Below, one piece after another: positions 1 to 8,566 of a DNA stretch of 64,000 nt (the stretch's first letter is position 1; the number at the start of each line of letters is the position of its first letter). Made by a program: the position numbers and the translations under genes. This stretch comes from Saccharofermentans sp. (GTDB taxonomy: Bacteria > Bacillota > Clostridia > Saccharofermentanales > Saccharofermentanaceae): assembly GCA_024403695.1 (NCBI GenBank), contig JAKSRI010000004.1:87209-151208 (forward strand). The letters are read 5' to 3'. The notes beneath the pieces were generated by a model. That model saw nothing but the letters and a program-made list of their open reading frames with translations. It was not told where the DNA came from and made no database searches.

Positions 1-146
1 TTAGTGCGGTTCAGTCCAGTCTTAATTCACTTACCAAAGAGATTATGGCGACACATATTAAGTCCTGTGTTGTAGATGATATCAAGGCAGGGAAAATTGA
101 GGCCGTTGATGAGCTATGTGAACTTTTGAAGAAGACGATGAAGTAA
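1..146 (+). CDS. CsoR/RcnR-family (DUF156) metal-sensing repressor, C-terminal part
   Basis: Partial gene cut by the window edge; the reading frame starts at base 3 and ends with TAA at 144-146. The visible 47 residues fit the C-terminal half of copper/nickel/formaldehyde-type repressors: an SAVQSSLNSL helix, then ATHIKSC, which carries the His-x3-Cys metal-ligand spacing of CsoR, then a helix ending in ELLKKTMK. Proteins of this family are small all-helical DNA-binding repressors that let go of DNA when metal or an aldehyde binds. The N-terminal Cys and its neighbours lie outside the window, so the inducer cannot be predicted. Confidence 0.8.
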   Translation, partial: SAVQSSLNSLTKEIMATHIKSCVVDDIKAGKIEAVDELCELLKKTMK

Positions 147-199
147 AAAATGTGATAAAATAAACAATGTAAAAATTTATATTTTGGAGGTACAGTCCC

Positions 200-739
200 A
201 TGGCTAATAAGTACGCAGGTACTAAGACAGAGAAGAACCTCGAGGCAGCTTTTGCAGGTGAGTCTCAGGCTCGTAATAAGTACACATATTTTGCTTCTAA
301 GGCAAAGAAGGAGGGATATGAGCAGATCGCTGCTATGTTCCTTAAGACAGCTGATAACGAGAAGGAGCACGCAAAGATGTGGTTCAAGGAGCTCGGTGGA
401 ATTGGTAATACAATCGAGAACTTGAATGCTGCAGCTGATGGTGAGAATTTCGAGTGGACAGATATGTATGAGCAGTTCGCTAAGGACGCTGAGGAAGAGG
501 GATTTGCTGATCTCGCTGCTAAGTTCAGAGGCGTTGCTGCTATCGAGAAGAATCACGAGGAGAGATATCGTGCACTTCTTTCTAACGTAGAGGCTCAGCA
601 GGTATTTGCTAAGAGCGAGGTTAAGGTATGGGAGTGCCGTAACTGTGGTCACATCTGTGTTGGTACAAACGCTCCTGAGATCTGCCCAGTATGCGCTCAC
701 CCACAGGCTTACTTTGAGGTAGAGGCTAAGAACTATTAA
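200..739 (+). CDS. rbr: Rubrerythrin
   Basis: Cytoplasmic non-haem iron protein that reduces hydrogen peroxide in anaerobes. The first ~140 residues form the ferritin-like four-helix di-iron domain, with the paired Glu and ExxH motifs visible ([32 protein letters not shown]). The last ~40 residues are a rubredoxin-like domain with two CxxC pairs (CRNCGH and CPVCAHP) that would bind one Fe. At 179 residues it is normal for the family. The start is set by GGAGG at about 185-189. It is probably a single-gene unit, because an intrinsic terminator follows at once. Confidence 0.95.
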   Translation: MANKYAGTKTEKNLEAAFAGESQARNKYTYFASKAKKEGYEQIAAMFLKTADNEKEHAKMWFKELGGIGNTIENLNAAADGENFEWTDMYEQFAKDAEEEGFADLAAKFRGVAAIEKNHEERYRALLSNVEAQQVFAKSEVKVWECRNCGHICVGTNAPEICPVCAHPQAYFEVEAKNY

Positions 740-767
740 TTAGTTTGAATACTACTTGTAATTTGCG

Positions 768-810
768 CCGCATTTTCTGGTGTTTAACCAGGGAATGCGG
801 TGTTTTATTT
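768..810 (+). terminator. Intrinsic terminator after rubrerythrin
   Basis: A 13-bp stem (CCGCATTTTCTGG with CCAGGGAATGCGG, one mismatch region) with a 7-nt loop, followed by TGTTTTATTT. Confidence 0.85.
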
Positions 811-872
811 ACTTATAAGCTTTATGAGTGTATTATTGCTATGTTTTAAATTATGGAAGCAAAGGTAAATAT

Positions 873-1709
873 ATGGGAAATATTACTGAGAAATTTGATA
901 ACGGCGGCTCCCGTGTTGCTATTAATTTTGCCAAGAGAATAGTAGTTAAGGTTGGTACATCTTCTCTTACATATGAGAATGGCAAGATGAATTTTGGTAA
1001 CATCGATAAGCTTTGTCGTGCTATCGCTGACTTGTGGAATAGTGGCAAGGAAGTTGTACTTGTAACTTCTGGTGCTATCGGAGTTGGAATCGGATGCCTT
1101 AAGCTTACAGAGCGTCCATCTGAGACTCGTGATAAGCAGGCCGTAGCTGCAGTTGGTCAGTGTGAGCTTATGAATATCTATTCCAGAAGTTTTGCTGAGT
1201 ATCAGTACAACTGTGGACAGATTCTTCTCACTCGTGATGATCTTACAGATCGTCTTACACGTTCTAACATCATGAACACAATGGAGGCTCTTCTCGAGCG
1301 TAATATCATCCCTATAATTAATGAGAACGACTCTGTATCCACACGAGAGATTATTCATAATGGTACATTCGGTGATAACGATACATTGTCTGCTCATGTA
1401 GCTTGTCTTATTAATGCGGATCTCCTTATTATTCTTTCCGACATTGATGGTCTCTATGATGACAATCCACGTGAGAATCCTGATGCTAAGCGTATTTCTT
1501 ATGTAGATGAGATTACTGACGAGATGCTCGGCTTTTCTCAGGGTGCTGGAAGCAAGCTCGGCACAGGCGGTATGTACACAAAGGTTACAGCTATGCAGAG
1601 AGTTACAAGCAATGGAATTAACGGTGTAATCGCTGATAGTTCTGAGCCACAGGTTCTCGAGAGAATCATCAGCCAGGAAGATATCGGAACATTCTTCGCA
1701 GCTAAGTAA
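873..1709 (+). CDS. proB: Glutamate 5-kinase (no PUA domain)
   Basis: Catalyses ATP-dependent phosphorylation of L-glutamate, the first step of proline synthesis. The amino-acid-kinase fold is clear: VVKVGTSSLTYENGK at the N-terminus, VTSGAIGVG, ENDSVST for glutamate binding, FGDNDTLSA, and LSDIDGLYDDNP followed by GTGGMYTKVTA for nucleotide binding. The product is about 278 residues and stops before the C-terminal PUA domain found in the E. coli enzyme, as in many clostridia. I prefer ATG at 873, with AAAGG about 7 nt upstream; a GTG at 828 in the same frame would add 15 residues that do not resemble the family. No proA lies next to it, so the pathway partner is elsewhere. Confidence 0.92.
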   Translation: MGNITEKFDNGGSRVAINFAKRIVVKVGTSSLTYENGKMNFGNIDKLCRAIADLWNSGKEVVLVTSGAIGVGIGCLKLTERPSETRDKQAVAAVGQCELMNIYSRSFAEYQYNCGQILLTRDDLTDRLTRSNIMNTMEALLERNIIPIINENDSVSTREIIHNGTFGDNDTLSAHVACLINADLLIILSDIDGLYDDNPRENPDAKRISYVDEITDEMLGFSQGAGSKLGTGGMYTKVTAMQRVTSNGINGVIADSSEPQVLERIISQEDIGTFFAAK

Positions 1710-1731
1710 TATTTAATTATTCTGATTATTT

Positions 1732-1758
1732 GAAAGCGTCCTTCGGGGCGCTTTTTAT
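1732..1758 (+). terminator. Intrinsic terminator after proB
   Basis: Stem AAAGCGTCC/GGGCGCTTT with a TTCG tetraloop, running into a T-rich tail. Confidence 0.85.
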
Positions 1759-1809
1759 TTGTTTCTGCTTAAATTATAGAGTCGCTTGTTATTGGATAAA
1801 CAATAAAAA

Positions 1810-1828
1810 TTTATCGTAAAACGATAAA
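1810..1828. promoter_or_regulatory. Palindromic operator candidate upstream of the DUF2975 cassette
   Basis: A perfect inverted repeat, TTTATCG-TAAAA-CGATAAA, lies 6 bp upstream of the -35 hexamer. The HTH protein encoded in the cassette is the natural candidate to bind it. That link is inference; the palindrome itself is directly visible. Confidence 0.55.
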
Positions 1829-1834
1829 AAGTTG

Positions 1835-1863
1835 TTGCAAAACAAAAATGAAGGGTGTATAGT
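1835..1863 (+). promoter_or_regulatory. Sigma-A-type promoter for the DUF2975-HTH-DUF4153 cassette
   Basis: TTGCAA at 1835-1840, a 17-bp spacer and TATAGT at 1858-1863, about 47 bp ahead of the first start codon. Confidence 0.7.
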
Positions 1864-1910
1864 ACAACCATGATGATCGTCACACAACTCATATTAGGAG
1901 GATAGAAATA

Positions 1911-2366
1911 ATGGAAAAGACTAACAACACAATTATTAGATGGACAAAAATCGCGACAGCTTTATTTATTGCACTGGTGATGGTAATGGATGCAGTAGCA
2001 TTGATTGTTGCAAAGTACATTAGCTACGTATGGGCACTTAAGACAGACAATTTGTCAGTTGGAATTATTGCAGGTTCCATTTACGTAGGAACAATCGCAG
2101 GTTATGTAATTCTTGTAAGCGTTTATAAGTTGCTCTCTAACATGGAAAAGGATCAGGTATTTGAGAAGAAGAACACAAAGCTTATGTCAGTTATGGTTTG
2201 GGGACTGATTGGTGCAGGTGTATGTGCAATCGTTGGCGGATTCGTATGGGAAGGTTCCTTCTGCCTTACAATCGCAGCATGGTTCATGGCTCTCATCGTT
2301 CTTTCTGTTAAGGTAGTCTTCGATAAGGCTATCGACATGAAGGCAGAGCTCGATCTCACAATCTGA
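1911..2366 (+). CDS. DUF2975 family four-helix membrane protein
   Basis: A 151-residue integral membrane protein with four hydrophobic segments (about residues 14-36, 49-70, 91-112 and 116-135). Between segments 2 and 3 is the motif NMEKDQVFEKKNTKLMSVM, typical of DUF2975 proteins. Its biochemical role is unknown. In Firmicutes these proteins are regularly encoded next to a very small Cro/C1-type HTH protein, as here, which suggests a membrane partner of that regulator. A strong AGGAGG at about 1895-1900 supports the start. It is first in a three-gene unit with short gaps. Confidence 0.8.
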   Translation: MEKTNNTIIRWTKIATALFIALVMVMDAVALIVAKYISYVWALKTDNLSVGIIAGSIYVGTIAGYVILVSVYKLLSNMEKDQVFEKKNTKLMSVMVWGLIGAGVCAIVGGFVWEGSFCLTIAAWFMALIVLSVKVVFDKAIDMKAELDLTI

Positions 2367-2385
2367 TGAAAGGAGGCATATATTT

Positions 2386-2589
2386 ATGATCGTTATTAAT
2401 CTTGATGTAGTAATGGCACAGCGTAAGATGGCCTCCAAGGATTTGGCTGAGGGCCTCGGCATCACTCAGGCGAACCTGTCAATTCTTAAGAATCAGAAGG
2501 CTAAGGCCATTAGATTAGAAACACTGGATAGTCTGTGCAGAATTCTTAACTGCCAGCCAGGAGATATTCTCGAGTATAGAGAAGAGTAA
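2386..2589 (+). CDS. Small YozG-like Cro/C1-type helix-turn-helix regulator
   Basis: At 67 residues the protein is essentially one HTH domain: VVMAQRKMASKDLAEGLGIT as the first helices, then ITQANLSILKNQKAKAIRLETLDSLCRILNC and the closing QPGDILEYRE. This is the usual form of the DNA-binding partner of DUF2975 proteins. The gene begins 19 bp after the DUF2975 stop with AAAGGAGG before the ATG. It probably controls its own operon through the palindrome at 1810-1828; that is inference. Confidence 0.85.
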   Translation: MIVINLDVVMAQRKMASKDLAEGLGITQANLSILKNQKAKAIRLETLDSLCRILNCQPGDILEYREE

Positions 2590-2602
2590 TTAGGAGAACC
2601 CC

Positions 2603-3880
2603 ATGGAAAATACAACAAAGTTTAAAAGGTCAGGAATTTTCCTGGCCTATCCTGCAGCATACCTTTTTTGCCGTAATTTCTTCACTGATTTTGAGAGCAG
2701 AATCGCAGAAACAATAATGATGATTCTGATTACACTTGCCTTCATCGGCCTTACAGAACTCGTAATAAGAGGACGTGGCAAGACTCCAACTAAGGAGGGT
2801 CGTTTCTGGGAAGCAATCGCACTTGGTGTGGCAGCTACAATAACGATTGCACCTATTCAGGCATATTCCGGCTTTGGATGGTTTCTGTGCATCGTGTATA
2901 TTGCCGTAACAGCTGGTGGCGCGCTTCTTCAGGGCGAGACAGGAAAGTATTTTGTCAGAGATTTTGCCATGGGATTTTGCAACCCTGTAACAAGCTTTTC
3001 AAAGTGGTTTGACGATGCCCAGGCCGTTACAAAAGAAGTTAGTCAGAAGAAGAGTTCAGCTACGGTTATGGGTGCGATTCTTGCCAGTGGCATTTTATTT
3101 ATAATTCTTATCGCTGCATTTATCACACTTTGTGATCTTGATAGTAATTTTGAGGTAATTGGAAGTAAGCTTCTCTCACTTCTTAATTACCTGGATATAG
3201 ATACTTTTGCCACAATTTTTGCTAGTGCTATTTTTGCTATCCCTGTATCAGTTGGTGCATATGCACTCCTCGGAGGATGCGCAGACACAAATAAGGAAAC
3301 ATTGGCAGAATCACTTGTTAAGCTCGAGGATGCATCAGCCAAGCGACGTGCAGTTGGCGCTACTGTGTTTAATGTTTTTATCGGCCTGTTCAACATCCTG
3401 TATGTAACTTTCTTCGTTACACACGGAACAACAATTTTTAAGGTATTAGAAGGAAAAGCTCCAGATGGAATGCTTATAGCAGATTATGCCAGAGATGGTT
3501 TCTTTAATCTGGTTTTTATCATGATTCTTAACAGCCTTGTTTACCTGGTGGTTTATAACTTCCAGAAAAAGGCAGAGGACGGTAGTTTTCAGAAGTCCAC
3601 AAGAGTGCTCCTTAATATTCTTATGGTGGTGACAGTAGTTTTTGCTTTGTTGTCCCTTGGAAGACTTGCACTTTATTTCGCCACATATGGTTACACCCCT
3701 AAGCGTCTTATGGCAATCTGGGGCACGGTAATTATGACCCTGGCTTCGATTATAATTATGGTCTCTACTAACGGTCACAAGTCATCAAAGAATTGGGCGA
3801 AATTTTGGATTCTTTTCACAGCGGTAAGTTACGTTGTTATCTGTGTTGTGGCAGGAATCTTGATGGCAGTGGGTGCATAA
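2603..3880 (+). CDS. DUF4153/DUF4173-like polytopic membrane protein
   Basis: A 425-residue protein with about ten hydrophobic segments. The C-terminal half shows family hallmarks: a YARDGFFNLVFIMILNSL segment, a YGYTPKRLMAIWG loop between helices and a final pair of helices. No enzymatic motif was seen. The gene starts 13 bp after the HTH gene with TAGGAGA before the ATG and completes the cassette. A membrane stress or envelope role would be a guess. Confidence 0.7.
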   Translation: MENTTKFKRSGIFLAYPAAYLFCRNFFTDFESRIAETIMMILITLAFIGLTELVIRGRGKTPTKEGRFWEAIALGVAATITIAPIQAYSGFGWFLCIVYIAVTAGGALLQGETGKYFVRDFAMGFCNPVTSFSKWFDDAQAVTKEVSQKKSSATVMGAILASGILFIILIAAFITLCDLDSNFEVIGSKLLSLLNYLDIDTFATIFASAIFAIPVSVGAYALLGGCADTNKETLAESLVKLEDASAKRRAVGATVFNVFIGLFNILYVTFFVTHGTTIFKVLEGKAPDGMLIADYARDGFFNLVFIMILNSLVYLVVYNFQKKAEDGSFQKSTRVLLNILMVVTVVFALLSLGRLALYFATYGYTPKRLMAIWGTVIMTLASIIIMVSTNGHKSSKNWAKFWILFTAVSYVVICVVAGILMAVGA

Positions 3881-3890
3881 TATTTCTTCT

Positions 3891-3926
3891 CGGGTCTAGT
3901 GCTATAATAAATCTAGCAAAGACCCG
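3891..3926 (+). promoter_or_regulatory. Extended -10 promoter inside an inverted repeat
   Basis: TGCTATAAT (3900-3908) is an extended -10 element about 30 bp before the asparaginase start. CGGGTC (3891-3896) and GACCCG (3921-3926) flank it, and the second arm ends directly before the AAGGAG ribosome site. A repressor site is possible; a hairpin in the mRNA is less likely, because the first arm lies upstream of the expected transcription start. Confidence 0.45.
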
Positions 3927-3938
3927 AAGGAGATTTAC

Positions 3939-4871
3939 ATGAAGAAGATTTTGGTTTGCTGCCTCGGAGGCACTATTGGTTCCAAAGTAAATGAAGACGG
4001 TGTTATTAAGCTGTCAGCCACACTCGATAAGAGCTTTTTTGATAAGATGCGCATAAAGGCAGAGTACGAGATAGTTACTCCAATCGTATATTCTTCTGAG
4101 AATGCAGATATTAAATACTACAAAGAGGCACTTAAGGGAATTCTTAAGGCTGCGCAGGACGTTATGCCTGATGCGGTTCTGGTACTTCATGGTACAGATT
4201 CCATGGCACATTTTACTCACATGGCGCACCGAGTGCTCTCATTTATGAATCTTCCACTTATTGTCACAGGTGCGAAATATCCACCAGAAGATCCACATAG
4301 TGATGCAGTTCGTAACGTGAAGTTCGCGCTGGAACTGTTGTCTGCAGCGATTGACAGCCGCAGTGGCTCCTTGACATTCGGTCTTGTATATTCAGATGCA
4401 TTTATGGGACAGGCAACTTTTGTTCAGGCTGCTAAGGTTATGGATTCAGATTTTTCTGGTGAATATAAGAAGTTCGCAGGTATGCCACAGATTGAGCCAT
4501 TGGAAAGAGAAGAGGCAGAGGCGTTCTTGGCATCCGATAAGGAGCCCAAAGTTCTCACCATTCCAGATATTCCAGGATTCCCATACGATACTATCGATCC
4601 TTCAAAATACAATGCAATTCTTGTGGAGGCATATCATTCAGGAACCCAGAATTCCAAGTCTTTACCAGTGCTTGTAAAGAATGCATCTTCAAAGGGCGTT
4701 AAGTGCTATTTGGCACCAGTTCATTCAACTCATATGAAGAATGCAGGAGGCAAATCCAAAGATGCGCCATATGATAGTGAGATTGTATTGCAGGAGGCAG
4801 GCATTATTCCACTTTGTGATATGCCATTTATCAGTGCCTGGGCTCAGGTAATAATCGAGTGCTGTAAGTGA
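3939..4871 (+). CDS. Asparaginase family protein
   Basis: Hydrolyses L-asparagine to aspartate and ammonia, probably in the cytoplasm because no signal peptide is present. The first catalytic motif is CLGGTIGSK at residues ~8-16, where Thr is the nucleophile. The second is VLHGTDSMAH, where Thr-Asp forms the second active-site pair; families usually read HGTDT, so Ser here is a small change. GAKYPPEDPHSDAVRN follows. At 310 residues it is slightly short for the family. AAGGAG lies 7 nt before the ATG. The following VOC gene starts 9 bp after its stop and may be co-transcribed. Confidence 0.85.
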   Translation: MKKILVCCLGGTIGSKVNEDGVIKLSATLDKSFFDKMRIKAEYEIVTPIVYSSENADIKYYKEALKGILKAAQDVMPDAVLVLHGTDSMAHFTHMAHRVLSFMNLPLIVTGAKYPPEDPHSDAVRNVKFALELLSAAIDSRSGSLTFGLVYSDAFMGQATFVQAAKVMDSDFSGEYKKFAGMPQIEPLEREEAEAFLASDKEPKVLTIPDIPGFPYDTIDPSKYNAILVEAYHSGTQNSKSLPVLVKNASSKGVKCYLAPVHSTHMKNAGGKSKDAPYDSEIVLQEAGIIPLCDMPFISAWAQVIIECCK

Positions 4872-4880
4872 GGAATAAAT

Positions 4881-5264
4881 ATGAGTTTAGTTAAGGGTAT
4901 TCACCACGTATCAATGAAGACAAGTTCTCCTGAGGAGTTCGAGAAAGTAGTGAGCTTTTACCGCGACACTCTTGGACTTACAGTAGCCAGAACCTGGGAG
5001 GCTGGAATTATGTTTGATACAGGTGATGGCATAATCGAGTTTTTTAAGAATGGCGATGAAACTAAGCCTCAGGGTGCCATTAGACATTTTGCTTTTGCTA
5101 CAGATGATGTGGATGCATGCGTAAAGGCTGTTACTGAAGCGGGTTATGAGTTTTTTGACGGACCACGTGATGTTGTAATCCCATCTGATCCAGGATATCC
5201 AATTCGTGTTGCATTTTGTCATGGCCCTCTCGGTGAGGATATCGAGTTCTTCCAGGAAAGATAA
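4881..5264 (+). CDS. VOC (glyoxalase/bleomycin-resistance fold) protein
   Basis: A single-chain vicinal-oxygen-chelate protein of 127 residues. Two beta-alpha-beta-beta-beta modules are visible, with the usual metal positions: His in KGIHHVSM, Glu in GIIEFF, His in IRHFAFATDDVD and Glu in DIEFFQER. FYRDTLGLTV is the typical helix-strand turn. It could be a lactoylglutathione-lyase-like enzyme or another metal enzyme; the substrate cannot be read from the sequence. Its stop codon is only 11 bp from the stop of feoB on the other strand, with no terminator hairpin between. Confidence 0.85.
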   Translation: MSLVKGIHHVSMKTSSPEEFEKVVSFYRDTLGLTVARTWEAGIMFDTGDGIIEFFKNGDETKPQGAIRHFAFATDDVDACVKAVTEAGYEFFDGPRDVVIPSDPGYPIRVAFCHGPLGEDIEFFQER

Positions 5265-5275
5265 AGGAAAGATAA

Positions 5276-7645
5276 TTAGAGGAATAATCCACCAATAATA
5301 GATACTAAGAATGCCACTAACCAGGCGAGCACGCACTGCCAGATAACGACGCTGACTGCCCAGCGCTTACCCATTTCGCGCTTGATTGACGCGATGGCTG
5401 CCACACATGGTGTGTAAAGCAGACTGAAAACGAGAAGTGTTAGTGCAGAGAGTGTAGTCAGAGATGAAGCTACGCCGCCGACGCCTGCAAAGAGAATTTC
5501 CATAGTGGAAACGACACTTTCCTTGGCAACGACACCTGTAATAAGTGATGTGCAGATACGCCAGTCACCAAGACCAAGTGGTCTAAATATAGGGACGAGG
5601 AGGCTCGCGATAAGAGCCATAATACTGTCACTGGAATCTGTTACCATCTGGAATCTGAGGTTAAAGCTCTGGAAGAACCATACTGCGATAGTTGCCAGAA
5701 GAATAATAGAGAAGGCCTTAGTAATAAAGTCTTTTGCCTTTTCCCACAAAAGCTGCATAACGTTACGAGCACCAGGGAGACGGTAGTTAGGAAGTTCCAT
5801 TACGAAAGGAACCGCCTCGCCACGGAATAAGGTGTGCTTAAACAAAAGTGCCACCAGAATACCAACGATGATTCCGAGCAAATAAAGTCCAACCATAATA
5901 AAGCCACCACGACCAGGGAAGAAGGCGTTAACAAAGAACGCATAAATAGGGAGCTTGGCAGTACAACTCATAAATGGTGTGAGAAGTATTGTCATGCGAC
6001 GATCTCGGCGTGATGGGAGAATTCTTGTAGACATAACAGCTGGTACGGTGCATCCGAAACCAATAAGAAGTGGCACGATGGATCGACCAGACAGACCAAT
6101 TTTACGGAGCAGTTTATCCATAACAAAGGCGACACGGGCGATATAGCCGCTGTCTTCCAACATAGACAGGAAGAAGAATAGTGTAACGACGATTGGCAGG
6201 AAGCTGAGAACTCCGCCAACACCTGTGAAAATACCATCAATAACAAGGCTCCTTATAGCGGGGTTAACTCCAGTATTAATCATAGCGGATTCTACAACGC
6301 CGGATATTAAGTTGATCAATTGTTCCAGAAGTCCCTGCAGGAATGCGCCAATCACATTGAAGGTAAGAACAAACACAGTCGCCATAATAAGAATAAAGCA
6401 AGGGATTGCTGTGAATTTGCCAGTTAGAATCTTGTCTATCTTCTCGCTTCTTTTACGTTCATTGCTCTCATGAGGTTTTACTACAGTACGATTGCAAAGT
6501 TTATTAATGAAGGTAAAGCGCATTTCAGCCATGGCCGCATTACGGTCAAGTCCTCGCTCGTTTTCCATTTGTACTACGATATGTTCCAGCATGTCGCGCT
6601 CGTTCTCATCCAGATTAAGTTTCTCCAGGATGAGAGGGTCGCCTTCGATAGCCTTAGATGCTGCAAAACGTACAGGTAAATCAGCTCTCTCAGCATGATC
6701 TTCGATAAGGTGAATTACTGCGTGTACAGCACGGTGAATTGCACCGTTAAAATCGTTTTTATCGCAAAAATCCTGGCGAAGAGGCTTCTCTTGGTTCTGC
6801 GCAATATGAATAGCATGACGCACCAACTCATCAACACCCTCATTCTTGGCAGCTGAGATAGGTACTACTGGAACTCCGAGAAGTTCCTCCATGCGGTTAA
6901 TGTCAATGGAACCATGGTTGTTAGTTACCTCATCCATCATGTTAAGAGCGATAACCATAGGAATGTTCATTTCCAGAAGCTGCATAGTGAGGTACATGTT
7001 ACGCTCAATATTAGTAGCATCTAGAATATTGATGATAGCCTTTGGATGAGACTCCAGAACAAAATTACGGGAAACAATTTCTTCGCTACTGTATGGAGAC
7101 ATGGAATAAATACCAGGAAGGTCGGTCACACTTGTATTTGGGTAGTTACGGATAGGTCCATCTTTACGGTCTACTGTGACGCCAGGGAAGTTACCCACGT
7201 GCTGATTAGAACCGGTTAACTGGTTGAAAAGTGTAGTTTTACCGCAGTTCTGGTTACCTACGAGTGCATATGTAAGAACTGTTCCTTCAGGAAGAGGATC
7301 GCCATCGCCCTCGCAGTGATATATACCATCCTCACCAAGTCCAGGGTGAGCGACTTTCCAGGAATTAACAGCACTCTTGTCGAAATTATCGTCATTAGCA
7401 GGTGCGGATTCCTGGGAGACGATAATCTTATCTACACCAATCTGCTCTGCCTCAGCAAGTCTTAAAGTGAGCTCATAGCCGTGAATCTTTATTTCCATAG
7501 GATCACCCATAGGAGCAAATTTAACTATCTCAACATCAACGCCAGGGATAACACCCATATCGAGGAAATGCTGTCTGAGAGAACCTTCTCCGCCAACGTT
7601 TGTAATTACGGCTTTCTCGCCAATGGATAAGTCTTTTAAATTCAC
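5276..7645 (-). CDS. feoB: Ferrous iron transporter, FeoA-FeoB fusion
   Basis: GTP-driven Fe(II) uptake protein of 789 residues. Residues ~1-75 form a FeoA SH3-like domain (LSIGEKAVITNVGGEG...RLAEAEQIGV), joined by a ~50-residue linker to FeoB. The G domain follows: ALVGNQNCGKTTLFNQLTG (G1), GVTVDRKDG (G2), DLPGIYSMSPYS (G3) and ALNMMDE (G4). After a helical spacer come the membrane gate segments with GFGCTVPAVMSTR and CTAKLPIYAFF. FeoA and FeoB are separate proteins in E. coli but fused in a number of clostridia. No small Cys-rich FeoC lies nearby. It is transcribed alone from a promoter near 7675-7704. Confidence 0.95.
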   Translation of the reverse strand: MNLKDLSIGEKAVITNVGGEGSLRQHFLDMGVIPGVDVEIVKFAPMGDPMEIKIHGYELTLRLAEAEQIGVDKIIVSQESAPANDDNFDKSAVNSWKVAHPGLGEDGIYHCEGDGDPLPEGTVLTYALVGNQNCGKTTLFNQLTGSNQHVGNFPGVTVDRKDGPIRNYPNTSVTDLPGIYSMSPYSSEEIVSRNFVLESHPKAIINILDATNIERNMYLTMQLLEMNIPMVIALNMMDEVTNNHGSIDINRMEELLGVPVVPISAAKNEGVDELVRHAIHIAQNQEKPLRQDFCDKNDFNGAIHRAVHAVIHLIEDHAERADLPVRFAASKAIEGDPLILEKLNLDENERDMLEHIVVQMENERGLDRNAAMAEMRFTFINKLCNRTVVKPHESNERKRSEKIDKILTGKFTAIPCFILIMATVFVLTFNVIGAFLQGLLEQLINLISGVVESAMINTGVNPAIRSLVIDGIFTGVGGVLSFLPIVVTLFFFLSMLEDSGYIARVAFVMDKLLRKIGLSGRSIVPLLIGFGCTVPAVMSTRILPSRRDRRMTILLTPFMSCTAKLPIYAFFVNAFFPGRGGFIMVGLYLLGIIVGILVALLFKHTLFRGEAVPFVMELPNYRLPGARNVMQLLWEKAKDFITKAFSIILLATIAVWFFQSFNLRFQMVTDSSDSIMALIASLLVPIFRPLGLGDWRICTSLITGVVAKESVVSTMEILFAGVGGVASSLTTLSALTLLVFSLLYTPCVAAIASIKREMGKRWAVSVVIWQCVLAWLVAFLVSIIGGLFL

Positions 7646-7674
7646 ACTTAGTCTCCGCTAATTATATTGTCTTT

Positions 7675-7716
7675 ATTATAGTAACAGACCGCTGGGCAAT
7701 GCCATAGAATGATTAT
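7675..7716 (-). promoter_or_regulatory. Candidate feoB promoter with a weak Fur-like site
   Basis: On the minus strand, TATAAT (7675-7680) is preceded by TGGCAT (7699-7704) at 18 bp. Just upstream, 7708-7716 reads ATAATCATT, matching the core of a Fur box but without clear second and third half-sites. Iron control of feo is common; the site itself is weak. Confidence 0.35.
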
Positions 7717-7825
7717 GAATTTTTTTGCACAATAAAATGATATAATGATGTTTCTGGTGTGTGCAGTTAATTATATGGTATGTAAATTATTGTGTGCGCA
7801 GAGTTCCTGGGGAGGATTTTGGTAA

Positions 7826-8311
7826 GTGAAGAAGGTTTTTCGCATAGGAATAATTGTGATTGCGGCCATTTTGGTGGTTTATCTTGTTATGTGTGCTAGT
7901 TTTGTATCAAGAGTAAAGAGTTATACCAAGACTTCTTATGAGATGTATCCTTACGAGAAAACCAGTTTTGTTAGTGAGAGTGATTACAAGAAATTATCAC
8001 CATATATTCTCATTAATCGTACGGTCTTAGATGGTAATATGCCTATGAATTATTATGAAAACCACAATGATTCAGGTTATGTTCTAGCTGAGACTAAGCA
8101 AGTTACATATAAGTGGACTGGAACGAGTTACGCATATTTTGATTTTTCTAAGGGCGGATTTGTAGTGGTAACCCCATTTGATTTTGAAGCATATTATGAT
8201 AATGGATTCGGCTATGGTGAGGTATCTGGTCACTGTAATAGGCGAGTTACGATAAATATGAGCTATGGTATATGGAGAATTAGCGATATAGCGAGCGATT
8301 ATGAGGTGTAA
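7826..8311 (+). CDS. Hypothetical membrane-anchored protein
   Basis: A 161-residue protein that I do not recognise. An N-terminal hydrophobic stretch (about residues 5-27) acts as an uncleaved anchor or signal; the remainder is polar and rich in Tyr and Asp, so it probably faces outside. The start is GTG, chosen because GGGGAGG lies about 10 nt upstream. It is followed by a second tiny membrane-protein gene in the same direction. Confidence 0.6.
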   Translation: MKKVFRIGIIVIAAILVVYLVMCASFVSRVKSYTKTSYEMYPYEKTSFVSESDYKKLSPYILINRTVLDGNMPMNYYENHNDSGYVLAETKQVTYKWTGTSYAYFDFSKGGFVVVTPFDFEAYYDNGFGYGEVSGHCNRRVTINMSYGIWRISDIASDYEV

Positions 8312-8370
8312 TATAATTGTGGGGTGGAACCCAGGATATAAGGGAAGATATAGAAAGTGAGGTTAGTCCA

Positions 8371-8514
8371 ATGGTTATGAGATTGTTTTTTGGTATTAAA
8401 TTCTGGCAAATTCTAATTGCTGTGATTGCTACTATAGTTGCTGGCGGTTGGGCTTTGGTAAAGTTCTTTGAGACAGTCGATCGAAGACTGGATATGGCAA
8501 AGGAACATAATTGA
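8371..8514 (+). CDS. Small single-span membrane protein, 47 residues
   Basis: ATG at 8371 is preceded by GAGGT at a 7-nt distance. The product has one strongly hydrophobic helix (about residues 9-32) and a charged C-terminus (DRRLDMAKEHN). A TTG at 8317 would extend the frame by 18 residues but has no ribosome site. The function is unknown. A terminator follows directly, supporting a real transcript end here. Confidence 0.5.
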   Translation: MVMRLFFGIKFWQILIAVIATIVAGGWALVKFFETVDRRLDMAKEHN

Positions 8515-8522
8515 TTTTTCTG

Positions 8523-8553
8523 ATCCACCCTCGCTGCAGGGTGGATTTTTATT
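8523..8553 (+). terminator. Intrinsic terminator
   Basis: A perfect 9-bp stem, ATCCACCCT/AGGGTGGAT, with loop CGCTGC and a TTTTATT tail. The next gene starts only about 14 bp downstream of the tail. Confidence 0.9.
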
Positions 8554-8566
8554 ATGGGTAAATAGA

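Noticed and set aside
11..700. Long open frame on the minus strand across rubrerythrin
   Set aside because: It mirrors the codon use of the real gene, has no ribosome site and no protein-family likeness. The same applies to other long antisense frames, for example 48998-49729, 51269-52090 and 30932-31786.
828..872. GTG start 45 bp upstream for proB
   Set aside because: The extra 15 residues do not fit the family and overlap the region just after the rubrerythrin terminator; ATG 873 has a better-placed AAAGG.
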